Positions 44,146 to 53,877 of a DNA stretch of 64,000 bases are shown here, piece by piece (within the stretch, counting starts at the first letter, position 1; the number at the start of each line of letters is the position of its first letter). The stretch is taken from the NCBI GenBank assembly GCA_023053575.1, contig JAKZAP010000016.1, positions 17,812,030 to 17,876,029 of the forward strand, given 5' to 3'. Position numbers and translations under genes: made by a program. The notes beneath the pieces were generated by a model, which had not been told where the DNA came from, ran no database searches, and saw only the letters and a program-made list of their open reading frames with translations. This DNA comes from Branchinecta lynchi. Lineage: Eukaryota > Arthropoda > Branchiopoda > Anostraca > Branchinectidae.

Positions 44146-45176
44146 AGTTTTTGGGATCCCAAAACGTAAGTGGAGGGATACCTATGACATCGCAAAAGTT
44201 GTCCGTCCGTGTGTAAGCACGATAACTCTCGATATTTTGATGAAACTTGGTATGATGATTGTTTGGGTCAAGGGTAAGGTCGACTTCGTAGATGGGCTCT
44301 GTAGCCCTATATTTGGGGGGGGGGGGGTTCAATTTAAGGGACAAACAAAATATTTTTAAACAGCTAATGTGATAGTCGATTACGGGGTAAGAAGACATGC
44401 TGAACACGATGGTGACACTCATTTTCTCGCCGGACAAGTAGTTCGTCCGGAATCCGGCAAAAACTGGAAAGTTTGTTAAAAGTAAAAGTTTCATTTGAAG
44501 TTGATTAAATGTTTGATTTAGGGGTAAGAAGGCATGCTGAGCACGATGGTGAAAACCATTTTCTCGCTGGACGAGTAGCTCGTCCGGAATCCGGCAAAAA
44601 CCGGAAAGTTGGTTGAAAGTAAAAGTTTCATTTGAAGTTGATTAAATGTTTGATTTTCGGATAAGCAGACATGCTGAACGTGATGGTGAAAATCATTTTG
44701 TCGCCGGACAAGCAGTTCGTCCGGAATCCGGCCAAAACCGGAAAGTTGGTAAAAAGTAACAGTTTCATTTGAAGTGGATTAAATGTTTGATATATGGGTA
44801 AGAAGACATATTGAACCCGATGGTGAAAACCATTTTCTCGCCGGACAACTAGTTCGCCTGTAATCCGGCCAAAACCGGAAAATATGTTAAAAGTAAAAGC
44901 TTTATCTGAAGTTGATTAGATGATATATCTAGGGGTAAGAAGAGACGCTGAGTCTGTATATAATGATCATTTTTTACCCGGACATATAATTAGTCCGGAA
45001 TCCGGTTGTACCCGCATTTTTTTTAAGTCAAAATTTTATTTAAAGTTCATTAGATTTCTTTATAGGGATAAGGAGATACGCCGGCTTCGTTTCTGAATTT
45101 TTCTTTTTTTGCTGGACTAGTAGTTCGCTCGGAATTCGGGCGAAACCGCGAATTTGGCAGTAGTAAAGCAAAACTA
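44146..45176 (+). mobile_element. Family A HINE-like element, copy A6
   Basis: The 5' terminus TTTTTGGGATCCCAAAACG is at 44150. The leader has the GTCCGTCC block. The core is five tandem units of about 137 bp (starts near 44394, 44531, 44668, 44804, 44943). A CACTGTCAG element joins at 45177, and no family A 3' end is found after it, so the element is truncated. It lies in the PDZ2 intron. Confidence 0.75.
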
Positions 45177-45415
45177 CACTGTCAGAAGTTACAGAACGAC
45201 AACAGAAGGATGCGCGGTTTCAACAGATAACACTTCGGGATGTTATCTGTTATGTTTCTTTCGTTCCCGTTAGTATGTTTACCAATTGAAGGTGTTGTTG
45301 GATATCTAGGCACGAAATAGTGTAAACTTAATTGGTCATAACACTTTATTTCTAAGTGAAAAGGTGTTATTCTTGAAAGTGTTATACGCTATCTGTTATG
45401 AAACTTCTGACAGTG
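45177..45415. mobile_element. Fold-back TIR element, CACTGTCAG family, copy 2
   Basis: CACTGTCAGAAGTTAC (left) and ATGAAACTTCTGACAGTG (right), bordered by TA on each side, plus the shared 'ggatgcgcggtttcaacag' block. 239 bp, shorter than the 359-bp copy at 45-403. Confidence 0.75.
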
Positions 45416-47279
45416 TAGACACTGCAATTAACGACTGAACTTTATCGCTGTTGTGTTATGATAGTGTGCTACTTTGACGCAACGAAAGTTACATATGTCA
45501 GGGAACAGAGGTTATAAGTTGGGTTTAAGCAGGAACATTGTGTTGTCTAAAGTTGCGTTTTTTTGGCTGTAGTTTCGGCGTAATTTTGCTTAAAAGCCGT
45601 TTTATTTGTCCATTCCGTTTGCTATAGTTTCATACCTGTAACTACGGAGCTCAAACTACAAACTACCTCGCCGACGTACTTTGGTGTAGTTTGACTTTTC
45701 GGAAACAAGAACTCAATAAAACGCAAGTAAGACAAAACAAGAGCCAAACTACAAACTTTGACGAAACAGAAGTGAATCCAAAAAAAAACGTAACTTAAAC
45801 TTTAACCGAAAAGTGCTGGGAAAGGACAGTCTAGTTACTCATCACCTATTCACTTAAATTGTCTTGAAGACGCGCTGAACATACGTTAATTCTTTGTTCC
45901 GCTATTCACGAAGAAACGGTTTTCAAATAGTTTAATTTCCGTGGTATTTGTGATACCTCTCTGCGCTTCTGTTTTTTGCTGGACACCTTACGAGAAAGTC
46001 TTATGATTTTTTCGTTGTTCAGGCACTAAGCAATCTTCACCAATCCCACGACTTCCCACTAAAAAGTCGCGTTTTTGTTGTGATTAAATTTTCTCGCATC
46101 ATAGTAAAATTTGCGCTGTATATTCTGAACGTCATAACTAGAGCAGATAGTAGAAAATAAAAAATCCCTTCGCAGAATCCAAGTAATTCAGTGTGTTGAG
46201 TTAAATGACACAAAAGTAATTTGGTTTTTCAGTTAAACTTTAACAGTTTCATAGGCGTAGATCAGCTTTTCAACGAAAGAAACAAAACGAGATTTTCTAG
46301 TTTTTTCTTCATCAGGTATAGTTATGGATGTTAGGCGAGGTATAAATATGTTTTCGGACATTTCGGTTGTACTTCTGGCAATCGTCCAACTAAAGAGCGA
46401 TACGGACTCGACAAACATGTAACTAACATCAGAAGAACGATGCGGATTCGAGGAAATGCAAACTCAGATAAAATGCTAATATGTGCTTGTTTGGACAATC
46501 CGTGTATAGTACATATGTGTGTATGTACTTTTCAGTTCTGCCCAGTACGATTATTCCATACCTATTTTTAGTATGCAGAGGCGAAAAGCCTTTTTACGAT
46601 CCAATATATTATTATACTTTCTAAACCGCAAGTACCACGCAAGACCCGTATACTCCCTACGTGTCTTGGAAAATAATAAATAATAAGTAGAGAAGAGCGA
46701 TAGGCCAATAGGTAATTTCAACTGAGAATATATGGAGAGTTTACCAGTCCTTGATAGAAAACTCATTATTTACGTTAGCCTAATGGACCTCTGTCACGAT
46801 ACATTAGCAATCAGCAGTTGGCTATTGAGATTCAGTTATTGATGATGGCATCACGTTTAGGAGCTCTTGTTTGATTTACCGCGATTGTAGTGCTGTGGTG
46901 TTTTATACATGTAGTTCGAATGATGTTTTGATGATGCTACGGTGGGTTTAATGAATGAATGAATATTTTTATTTAAATATTAGGTTTGAAGCCAAGCTGA
47001 CCATTTTACGAAAGAAATAGAAAACCGCGATTTTCGGGTTTTTTTTCTTGATCAGCTAATTATCACTATAAAATATATTTTCTATTTCTTTCATATTTTT
47101 ATTTACCCATTTCTGTAAAAATTTAAATGTGTAGAAATAGTCCACCCTTCCTCCTTATCCCAAGACCCGTTCTTATCCCCGAAACTTGTTTTCAACGATA
47201 TATCAAGGTTGGAGACAAATCTTCAGAGCGATTTTTAAAAGTACTTAATTTTTATTATTGTTTCATATTCTTTGTTTAT
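45416..47279. other. Intron sequence, no exon recognised
   Basis: The minus frames at 46233-46418 and 46551-46766 show no motif. A possible minus LINE tail ('aatgaatgaatgaatatttt') lies at about 46951-46970. Otherwise AT-rich with no arms. Confidence 0.4.
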
Positions 47280-47361
47280 GTTGTTCGCAAGTAATCTTTT
47301 CCAGTTTCTGGCTGGGATAGCCAAGTGCTATTGGAGACAAAATAAAATTGATTGATTGATT
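47280..47361 (+). mobile_element. LINE 3' tail, (ATTG)n type, plus orientation
   Basis: 'gctgggatagccaagtgct', 'ggagacaaaataaaa' then ttgattgattgattg. A typical non-LTR end, 12 bp before the TTAA element. Confidence 0.5.
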
Positions 47362-47372
47362 GCTTAACTTAA

Positions 47373-47812
47373 AGGACACCTGAACAATGAAACCATACTT
47401 GAACACACCACGGAGAATGCATTTACAGACATGGCCACGGAGAGCATTCTTCTCCTGAGCCTGACGTTTTCAAAACAGGGATGTTCGTTTCTGGAGGTTT
47501 GCACATGCAGACTCAAGACAAAAAAGCGCAATTCATTCAAATCTTGTACAGCGCTGACCGGATCGTATTGGAATTTCTTCTAGATATACTGTTGGGCTTA
47601 ACTGGTTAGAAAATATTCTAGAAGAAGCGTTGATTGGAGACATTTGTTCATTTCTGAAACTGTTCGGTACTGAAATAAGGACAGATGCAAAATGGAGCAA
47701 AAATCATAGCTTGGAAACACTATTTCGTATTTGGATTGGATTTTCTTCAGGCAATGTTAACGGAAGTCATACAGATAGGGATGATACTTGGTACTCTTCA
47801 TTCAGGTGTCCT
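47373..47812 (+). mobile_element. TTAA-flanked 440-bp element, copy 3, beside exon 3
   Basis: The left TTAA (47369-47372) and AGGACACCTGAA are intact. The right end TTCAGGTGTCCT is intact, but the right flank reads GATT, so the TSD has decayed there. It stops 30 bp before the exon at 47843, right against its polypyrimidine tract. Confidence 0.85.
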
Positions 47813-47842
47813 GATTGATAGATAACTTTTTCTTTTCTCCAG

Positions 47843-48118
47843 ATTTTGGAATCGTCCTTGGCTGTCGGATCTACATCAAAGAGATCACCAACAAGGCCCT
47901 TCTATCCCCCTCCGAGGGGGGGCCAGCAATTCAAGAGGGAGACGTAGTCCTTCGAATCAACTCGCAGCCAACTGACAACTTGAGTCTCAAAGAAGCCAAA
48001 AAGCTCCTAGAGCAAGCCAAAGAGAAGCTTCAGCTCGTACTGAAGCGAGACAAAGCCGAACCGACTCAGGTCCCTGGTGGACCTGTAGTTAACGGACACG
48101 TTGACAATGGTATTAACG
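47843..48118 (+). CDS. tjp1: ZO-1/polychaetoid-like protein, PDZ2 exon
   Basis: The split codon G|AT gives KKKE-DFGIVLG. It encodes DFGIVLGCRIYIKEITNKAL, then IQEGDVVLRINSQPTDNLSL and KEAKKLLEQAKEKLQLVLKR, the body of PDZ2. The loop is DFGIVLG, matching the non-canonical YGL-type loop of ZO PDZ2, and 'EGDVVL-IN', 'LSL-EAK-L' are family-typical. A Gly/Pro/Asn linker follows (VPGGPVVNGHVDNG). The acceptor is 'ttttctccag' (ends 47842) and the donor AACG|GTTAGT (48119). Length 276 nt, phase 1 to phase 1. The donor contains an in-frame TAG, so intron retention would end the protein just after PDZ2. Confidence 0.95.
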
Positions 48119-48135
48119 GTTAGTGGACTCGTGGT

Positions 48136-48300
48136 CCAGGGTTGGTCACCAAAAGTAACTTCGTACACCCTGGAAAGTAACCCAAAAGTATCTCAAATTA
48201 ACCCAATGTAACCCAAAGTAACCCAATCCAATGTAACCAAAAGTAGCCCAAAGTATCCTGAAGTAACTCGTACACCCTGGTTCTTGGTGACCAACCCTGG
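48136..48300 (-). mobile_element. CCAGGGTTGG MITE, copy 3, 17 bp after exon 3
   Basis: CCAGGGTTGGTCACCAA and TTGGTGACCAACCCTGG are perfect inverted ends. TSD CTCGTGGT / CTCGTTGT (7/8). 165 bp, inverted relative to the copy at 19225. The left TSD copy starts 10 nt into the intron, so the insertion just missed the donor. Confidence 0.85.
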
Positions 48301-48337
48301 CTCGTTGTACGTTTTTTCTGAAGCAGTAACAGACAGT

Positions 48338-48940
48338 GAGCGTGTTCCACCCTACTTACCGTAGTTACTACGCAGTCACGAACTTCGGAATAAATAAATA
48401 ATATATTCTTTATTTCCATAATAGCACAACATAATATGGCTAGCAGAGAATAGTCATGACGTAACACAATATGTCAAAGCAGTGACGTACAATATATACA
48501 GTATATGATAATAATGAATAGGCGTATATAATATAATACATGTCACACAGCAAGAATTAAAATGGGAAATAATAAAATAAAATATCAAGAGTTAAAATGA
48601 GAAATAAAATAAGCCCCAATTACTTGGGGCGGGGTAATTTGAAGCCGATTTTTGTTTTCAGTTCTTAGTCAGTGATTGGCCGATTGGGGTTGGGCGATTG
48701 GTAATCAGGTAGAATGGATCTGGCGCCAAGGCTGGAACGCAGTTTTCTATTTTCGGCGAAATATTATGCCATGGGCTAATCTGGCCAATCACGTCACAGA
48801 GTTTCGTAGTTACCGCACGAACCAAATAGCATATAGTTACTATTTAGAGAAGGTTGGAACTGTCAGCGCAGTAAGCTTTTCGAGGCTGGAACGAAAGTAG
48901 TAATTAATAATTACCATTGTTAGAAGGGTGGAACACGATC
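48338..48940 (-). mobile_element. GAGCGTGTTCCACC MITE with internal LINE-tail insertion
   Basis: The left GAGCGTGTTCCACCCTA and right AAGGGTGGAACACGATC match the ends of the intact 279-bp copy at 53599-53877, in reverse orientation. About 300 bp of extra sequence (about 48380-48670) starts with 'aataaataaataatatattc', a minus-strand LINE-like tail, so a retroelement fragment landed in it. Confidence 0.65.
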
Positions 48941-49522
48941 AGTATGAAGTATCCGATGTATGTTGAAACTGCACATTGAATGATGAATCCTTTTGTTCAC
49001 CCACTTATGTAAAATAAAAATAGTGGAGGACATAAGAGGAAAGAAAGGACACAACTTAAGTTGGAATACAAATTTACACTTCAAAGAAACATAGAGTACA
49101 AATTTACACTTCAAACAAACGGATAAGACCGGTACGCGGAAAACACGCCGCGACCGAGAGCTTTTTAGCTAATGAAGTTGGTATACGAATGATAGGCTAC
49201 ACTTAGGATAAACCAAATATTGTGATCAAAAACTTACTAAACAAGCTCTATCCTTAACTCTCTATTTCCGACTAGCTCTAACGCCCACGCTTTTCTCCAG
49301 ACTGAAAGAGATTATCACCTTTTCCCCAATTGAGGAAGAAAGAACCTAGACAAACTTACCCGGTTGGTCACCGAACCTTTCAGACTGGATAGAGATTTGC
49401 AAGGACGTTAGACAAGGCAACCCTATTCGTTGGTGCACTCTAAGCAAAGTTAAGGGCTAGTATAAAAGGACGGATTCCACAGTGGGTAGTTCAGTTCAGT
49501 TCGGACTGAGTCCTAGAGAAGT
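48941..49522. other. Intron sequence, one 36-bp doublet, no exon
   Basis: 'gtacaaatttacacttcaaa' occurs twice, near 49066 and 49095, with 'acaaatttacac' in common. Nothing else recognised. Confidence 0.35.
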
Positions 49523-49767
49523 CCTACGAACCAAAGCAAAATAACACTAGGGAGTAGCGCCAGTAGTTGACAAAAATTGACACACGCTCTACTGACAACG
49601 TCCCTACTGAAACTCGATCAGTCTTTCACCAGCGCTGGCTCCGATAACTTCACATTCTGAGCATTGAAAAAAATGATTTAGTCTCTATTGTTTCCTTGGT
49701 GTGTAGATACAGGCCTCACCTTTGCTTTACTAGAAATTTCTGAACTGGAAAGTTTGTATGCTGCAAT
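49523..49767. mobile_element. CAGAGCAAAATAAC-family MITE, truncated copy
   Basis: 'caaagcaaaataacac' and the following 'agtagcgccagtagttgac', 'aaaattgacacac', 'accagcgctg-ctcc' and 'tttactagaaatttctgaac' match 29374-29600. The right end is missing where the poly-C MITE begins. Confidence 0.55.
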
Positions 49768-49935
49768 CAAGGCCGTATCCAGGGGGGGGGGGGGTTGAAC
49801 CCCCCTCCCCGAAACATATAAAAATAAAATAAAAAATCGTTATCCCTCTGATCTATGTGTTTTTTGTACTTTTTTGTCCGACCAGCAGGCAAACCCCCCT
49901 CCCCCCCCCCCCGAAAGGACCCCCCCCCCCCTTAT
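49768..49935 (+). mobile_element. Poly-C hAT-like MITE, right end truncated
   Basis: CAAGGCCGTATCCAGG, G/C-runs, 'cgaaacatataaaaataa', 'ccctctgatctatgtg', 'ttttgtccgaccagcaggc', C-runs. The usual 'cctggatacgggcctg' end is missing. Confidence 0.65.
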
Positions 49936-50022
49936 TTATCGTTTTGTTTCTTTCATAATACTCCATATTTTGTGTTTTACACTTTACGGGTAATAAAGTT
50001 CATTCATTCATTCGTTCATTCA
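49936..50022 (+). mobile_element. LINE 3' tail, (ATTC)n type
   Basis: 'tttgtgttttacactttacg' then 'ggtaataaagttcattcatt' and further cattcgttcattc is a non-LTR-like 3' end with a simple-repeat tail; no coding part is attached. Confidence 0.45.
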
Positions 50023-51059
50023 GATCCATGTTTGAATTGCCTTTGTTTATTGTTAGAGCTTAAAAGAGAAATTGCAAGGTTTTATCCTGACGTTCTAGTT
50101 TACTCTTCTTCAGTGTAATACGTTTTCTATGCCGCTGTCATGTCTGATGCTTTTATGCTACTGGATCTCGTTCTCCTTTTCCTTCTATTTTCACGCTATA
50201 TTTCTTTAATGAATTGATTGATTTATTCTAATGAGTTTTTGAACTTGTTTCAAAGAACTTCAGAACTATTTTTCCAAATGGTGGGTCGTTCGCTTGGAAC
50301 CAACCAAAGATCTCTTGATCTCTTTTTTGATTTTCCGGATCTCTTTTTTGTTCGAATTCACAAATAAATAACCAGCTCTTAGAAGGAAGCATAGCCAGTT
50401 AGTGTCGATCATTAGCCTTTTGTTACACAAAAATGTAATAGACTCGCCCTTGCGTTTCTCCAGGACCTATGACCTCTCCCCGGGCTTCTGCGTAACGTTC
50501 TGTTTGCAGAGGTAGAACGGCTCAGAGGGAAGGAATAACTCCGCCTCTGAGTGATGATCGTGGGGAACATCTAACCACCTGGCACGCCAGAGCTCGAATG
50601 ATGAGATAGATAAAGAATTGATCAGCTAGAATTAACAAGTAGAGTTTTAGCTGTGGTGGACTTCTCGCGTTTTCGAATGAGAAAAAGATCCGCGAGCTGT
50701 TCAGAAGTAGGTAATAACAAATCGTAGTTATATAAACCTGTATCTATTAATATTAATCCAAAAATAGATTTCATTTGATCTGGATGCCTCTGTTATGGCC
50801 GAAAGTCAAGGCGAGAAGTAGTTTCGAAACAACCAAAATTTATTTTGTGCACAGTAACAAATGATCGAGCAAGAAAGGAAATACAAATTTTAAAAATCTG
50901 TTTAGAATGTGTGCCAGGATTAATCTTAATTAAAGCAGTTCCTCATTATTCACAGTATAAGTACTCCCCCAGTCAAAACTGACTGCGAATTATATAAGTC
51001 CTTCGAAATTTTAGCTGTCTTATCCATTAAACTCAGTTTTTTTTTTAATAAGGGCTTGA
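50023..51059. other. Intron sequence, no exon recognised
   Basis: AT-rich, no motif-bearing frame. A T-run lies near 51038-51047. Confidence 0.35.
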
Positions 51060-51300
51060 TTGTCAAAGCTTCAGAAAGGAAAGCTGAAGAAATGTTTTGG
51101 TGCTAAACAAAAATTTCAGATACGTGTTAGTCATAGTAGACAAAATGAACGAGAACCAGTAAAGTTACTTTTAAGTAAACGACAAATTGATAAAATTGAA
51201 ATATGTAAAATGAATAATAAGGGTTGTGATATTGATGTATCTACTCTTGAACTATCCAGTGATAAAATAAGTATTGATGAAATAGCACCCAGCAGATATA
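51060..51300 (+). pseudogene. Basic-protein fragment with two LSK-type repeats (possible Polinton/Maverick remnant)
   Basis: The open frame reads SKLQKGKLKKCFGAKQKF and later VKLLLSKRQIDKIEICKMN and NKGCDIDVSTLELS. It has two internal repeats of the form LSK-Q-x-KI...(G)-I-VS and a codon pattern that looks protein-coding. The LSKxQIxKI wording resembles repeated motifs I recall in minor-capsid-type proteins of Polinton/Maverick elements, but I cannot confirm this without a search. There is no ATG start in frame (it opens at TTG) and the frame runs into a family C element around 51300, so it is a fragment. It could instead be an unrelated transposon protein. Confidence 0.35.
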
Positions 51301-51319
51301 CTTTTTTCATGATCCCGAT

Positions 51320-51582
51320 GAGCTATCATCAATTGTGCTTCAGGAGTGTTCATTACACATGAATCTCTGACGCCCTTAAAGTGCGCATCGTCACAGCCAA
51401 ATGCAAAATTAAATTGTTTTTACGATCGATACATTCGCATGATTTCCAAGGACCCATGATCATTCTTACCTCAAGGGTTTTGCTTTACATGGTCACGACA
51501 AACCCACGAATTGACGAATTCCTACTTTCATCCTCTGACCCAGCCTTGCAAGTGCCGTATGAGCTTCCAGGCCTTGTTTTAT
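51320..51582 (+). mobile_element. Family C HINE-like element, 3' part
   Basis: 'cttaaagtgcgcatcgtcac', 'catgatcattcttacctcaa' and the 3' end 'gcaagtgccgtatgagctt' / 'ccaggccttgtt' (51548-51582) are the reverse complement of 16215-16500. It shares its CAAGTGCCRTATGAGCT terminal block with family B. Confidence 0.6.
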
Positions 51583-51989
51583 AATCCCCCCTGTCTTAAG
51601 CGAACTATTGCTCAGTACTTCCAATACCGCTAACGTTTTTCATGTATGTTGTCATTGCGCGAATTTGAAGGGATTTGGGAATCGCGACGGATCAGGCATA
51701 AGCAGGAACGGGCAATGAGCAAAGGGTTTAGAAACCGTGCAATTAAACTAAGGAACTGACTGCATCTGAATTTCCAGTAAAAAAAAATAATAGGTATCCA
51801 ATGCAAAAGAGGCCCGTGACAAAAATTTGTGTCATTGTTTTTTACAATTTACTGGAAGGATAAGCTTATAGGTATCACGAAACAAAGAACAAGAGTTGGT
51901 TTTAAGCAAAAGAACATGCTTAATACTTTTAGCTCTTCTTTTAGCTGTTTAAACATACTTCAAAAACTCTAAATGATTTCATATTGCAG
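51583..51989. other. Intron sequence before exon 4
   Basis: No element or exon recognised. It ends in the acceptor 'gatttcatattgcag'. Confidence 0.4.
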
Positions 51990-52107
51990 GTCACGACCCG
52001 TCAGCGAGCCCATACCAGCACCACTACTCAACTCAAAATCTCTACGTACAGTCCCCGACACGGCATGGCGGTGCGGATATCCGATCCCCTAATTCCCAGT
52101 TTAGAAG
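51990..52107 (+). CDS. tjp1: ZO-1/polychaetoid-like protein, PDZ2-PDZ3 linker exon
   Basis: The split codon G|GT gives ...VDNGING-HDPSASPYQHHYS, followed by TQNLYVQSPTRHGGADIRS and PNSQFR. It is a disordered linker rich in His, Tyr, Ser and Pro. The QNLYVQ-PTR wording is like linkers between PDZ2 and PDZ3 in invertebrate ZO proteins as I remember them. The acceptor is 'catattgcag' (ends 51989) and the donor AGAAG|GTAAGA (52108). 118 nt, phase 1 to phase 2. The phase match with the exons on both sides supports it more than the motif does. Confidence 0.85.
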
Positions 52108-52124
52108 GTAAGAGCTAACTATAT

Positions 52125-52600
52125 GCTACTGAAGTTACCTTAGGTTATGGTAACTTCCGGTAGGTTACCAGGCTATGTTCACTTTGGGGAGTTACCAGGC
52201 TATGGTAACTTTCTGTAAGTTACCACACTGTGAAAAATCTCTCCTTTATCGGACTTTAGCAGTTTTGCATCCCCGATTTCGGACATTTTTATTCCTAATT
52301 CGGAGAATTAAAATCCCATTCGGAGAGTCGTAGTCCGATTGCAGGATTAAACGCTAGAATGCAAAATACTGCAGAGTACATTGCAGACTTGCAGTATATT
52401 GCATTCTAGCGTTTTTATCTTGCATCGGACTATAACTCTCCGAATTCGGATTGTAATTCTCCGAATTCGGATTTCGGAAGTCCGATAAAGGAGAAACTTT
52501 TTACAGTGCAGGCTATGGTAAATTTCTGTAAGTTACCAGTATATGGTAACTTTCTATAAGTTACCAGTATATGGCAACTTTCAGGTGATATTGCCTTTTA
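52125..52600. repeat. GGTAACTTTCTGTAAGTTACC tandem array, split by MITE
   Basis: 'ggctatggtaactttctg' followed by 'taagttacca' recurs about 6-7 times (52135-52225 and 52509-52580). Each unit is a small inverted repeat (ggtaac/gttacc). A MITE interrupts it at 52226-52508. Confidence 0.7.
52226..52508. mobile_element. CACTGTRAAAA MITE, CA target duplicated
   Basis: The left CACTGTGAAAAATCTCTCC and right 'ggagaaactttttacagtg' are inverted repeats. CA follows GTTAC on the left and precedes GGCTATGG on the right, and the host unit reads GTTACCAGGC. So two bases were probably duplicated. Inner arms extend the hairpin ('ctccgaattcgga' blocks; 'aacgctagaatgcaa' pair). 283 bp. Confidence 0.7.
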
Positions 52601-52803
52601 TGGCCCTTGCATTAAGTGCTACATAACGATCGTAATGACTGTTCATCTCTTTGTCTGTCAAACTTTTGCTAGTTCATAGGCCAGTCCAAATAAGGGATCC
52701 GACCTAATGATGTAAGAAACCTTCCGGATCCGATCATCCTGGGAGGGTGAAGGAGGTGGAATCCGGGATTAAACGGTTCGAGTAAAGCTTGATTAGTCTT
52801 CGG

Positions 52804-52989
52804 CAAGGCCGTATCCAGGGGGGTTTAGGTGGTTGACCCCCCCCCCCCCCCTCCCCCCGAAACATACAAAAATAATCAATTTTATAAGCTTTTCCCTCTG
52901 ATCTGTGTGTTTTTTGTACTTTTTTGTCCGACCAGCAGGCATCCCCCCTCCCCCCCCCCCCCCGAAATAAATTCCTGGATACGGGCCTG
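52804..52989 (+). mobile_element. Poly-C hAT-like MITE with TSD
   Basis: CAAGGCCGTATCCAGG to CTGGATACGGGCCTG, flanked by GTCTTCGG and GTCTTAGG (7/8). Full-length family plan. A Harbinger-like MITE is inserted 6 bp downstream, inside the right TSD copy. Confidence 0.85.
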
Positions 52990-52995
52990 GTCTTA

Positions 52996-53322
52996 GGTAG
53001 CGTTCCAGTGAAGTTACTACTAGTTACGATGATAAGAGGAGGAGCGAGTACCGTATTGTGGCAGTTATCACGCTCTCTGGAAGGAAAATAACAACAACGC
53101 GAACATACGTCATGACTCTGGCGGGAGTTCCTGCAGAACCGATAGTTATTATCGCTTATGATGCTCGCGAACATCATAAGTAAATTGTAACGATCGTAAC
53201 AGTCGTGGAACGAAAATAATAAGTGGGAGGAGCCAATTTACTTATTACGGCGGTCTCTGGAACGGCAATAATAACGAGAATAGTAACGATCGTAACTAAT
53301 AATAAGTCGCTGGAACGCGACC
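52996..53322. mobile_element. GGTMGCGTTCCAG MITE, TTA target (PIF/Harbinger-like)
   Basis: The left GGTAGCGTTCCAGTGAAGTT and right end, whose reverse complement is GGTCGCGTTCCAGCGACTTA, are bordered by TTA on both sides (52993-52995, 53323-53325). A 3-bp TWA target is typical of PIF/Harbinger. It contains 'gttacgatcgttac'-type palindromes. No transposase. Confidence 0.75.
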
Positions 53323-53598
53323 TTAGGTTAGGTTAGAACCACAAACCTTAGAATTCGCCGAACCGCATCCAACCACATCTGAGGAGTTGGGAGGGAACAA
53401 AGTACCGTAGGGACCAAAGAGATGGACGGATGGATTCTCACGAAACCTGAATGGTAAAAAGGACATGTGCTCGATGAATGCTGTTTTGGGGTCGGCGCAT
53501 TGCAAACGGGGCGTCAAGGATAGGGGGAAGCTCATGTTCGTTTCCGATGACGCGAAACTATGAGGCTGCAAGTGCAAGAATTCTAGTTGCTGTCCGAA

Positions 53599-53877
53599 GA
53601 GCGTGTTCCACCCTTGTACAAATAGTAACTATTAGTTAATATTTCCGTTCCAACCTCACCAAAAGTTACCACGCTGACCCTTCCAACCTTGTCGAAATGG
53701 TATCTATTTGCTTACCCCGCTCGGAAGCGTAGTAACTATGAATCTCTGTAACATGATTGGTCGGACTCGCCCGTGGAATGATATTCTGCTGGAAAATAGA
53801 AAACTCGTTCCAGCCTTGAGGGCAAACAGCCAGAATTCGTGACGTCATGCGTAGTAACTACAGGATGGAACACGCTC
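53599..53877 (+). mobile_element. GAGCGTGTTCCACC MITE, intact copy (279 bp)
   Basis: GAGCGTGTTCCACCCT and AGGATGGAACACGCTC are inverted ends. The interior has two 'gtagtaact' arms, 'aatgatattctgctggaaaa' and 'cgtgacgtcatgcg'. No clear TSD. The second copy is at 48338-48940. Confidence 0.75.

Larger units (their letters stand above)
52605..53590 (+). mobile_element. Family B element, copy B3, carrying two MITEs
   Basis: The 5' end ATGGCCCTTGCATTAAGTGC with 'acataacgatcg' and a leader with 'tttgctagttcatagg' and 'ggatccgacc' begins at 52605. The core is split by MITEs at 52804-52989 and 52996-53322. It resumes 'aaccgcatccaaccacatct', 'gagggaacaaagtaccgtag', and ends about 'gcaagtgcaagaattctagttgc', a decayed 3' terminus. 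Confidence 0.55.

Noticed and set aside
48121..48123. TAG as the true stop of a short PDZ protein ending after PDZ2
   Set aside because: A good donor (GTTAGT) overlaps it, and the next exons continue the frame in correct phase. Kept only as a possible retained-intron isoform.
52734..53177. 147-codon minus frame
   Set aside because: Crosses two MITEs and decayed family B sequence; the Gly-rich part is the C run.
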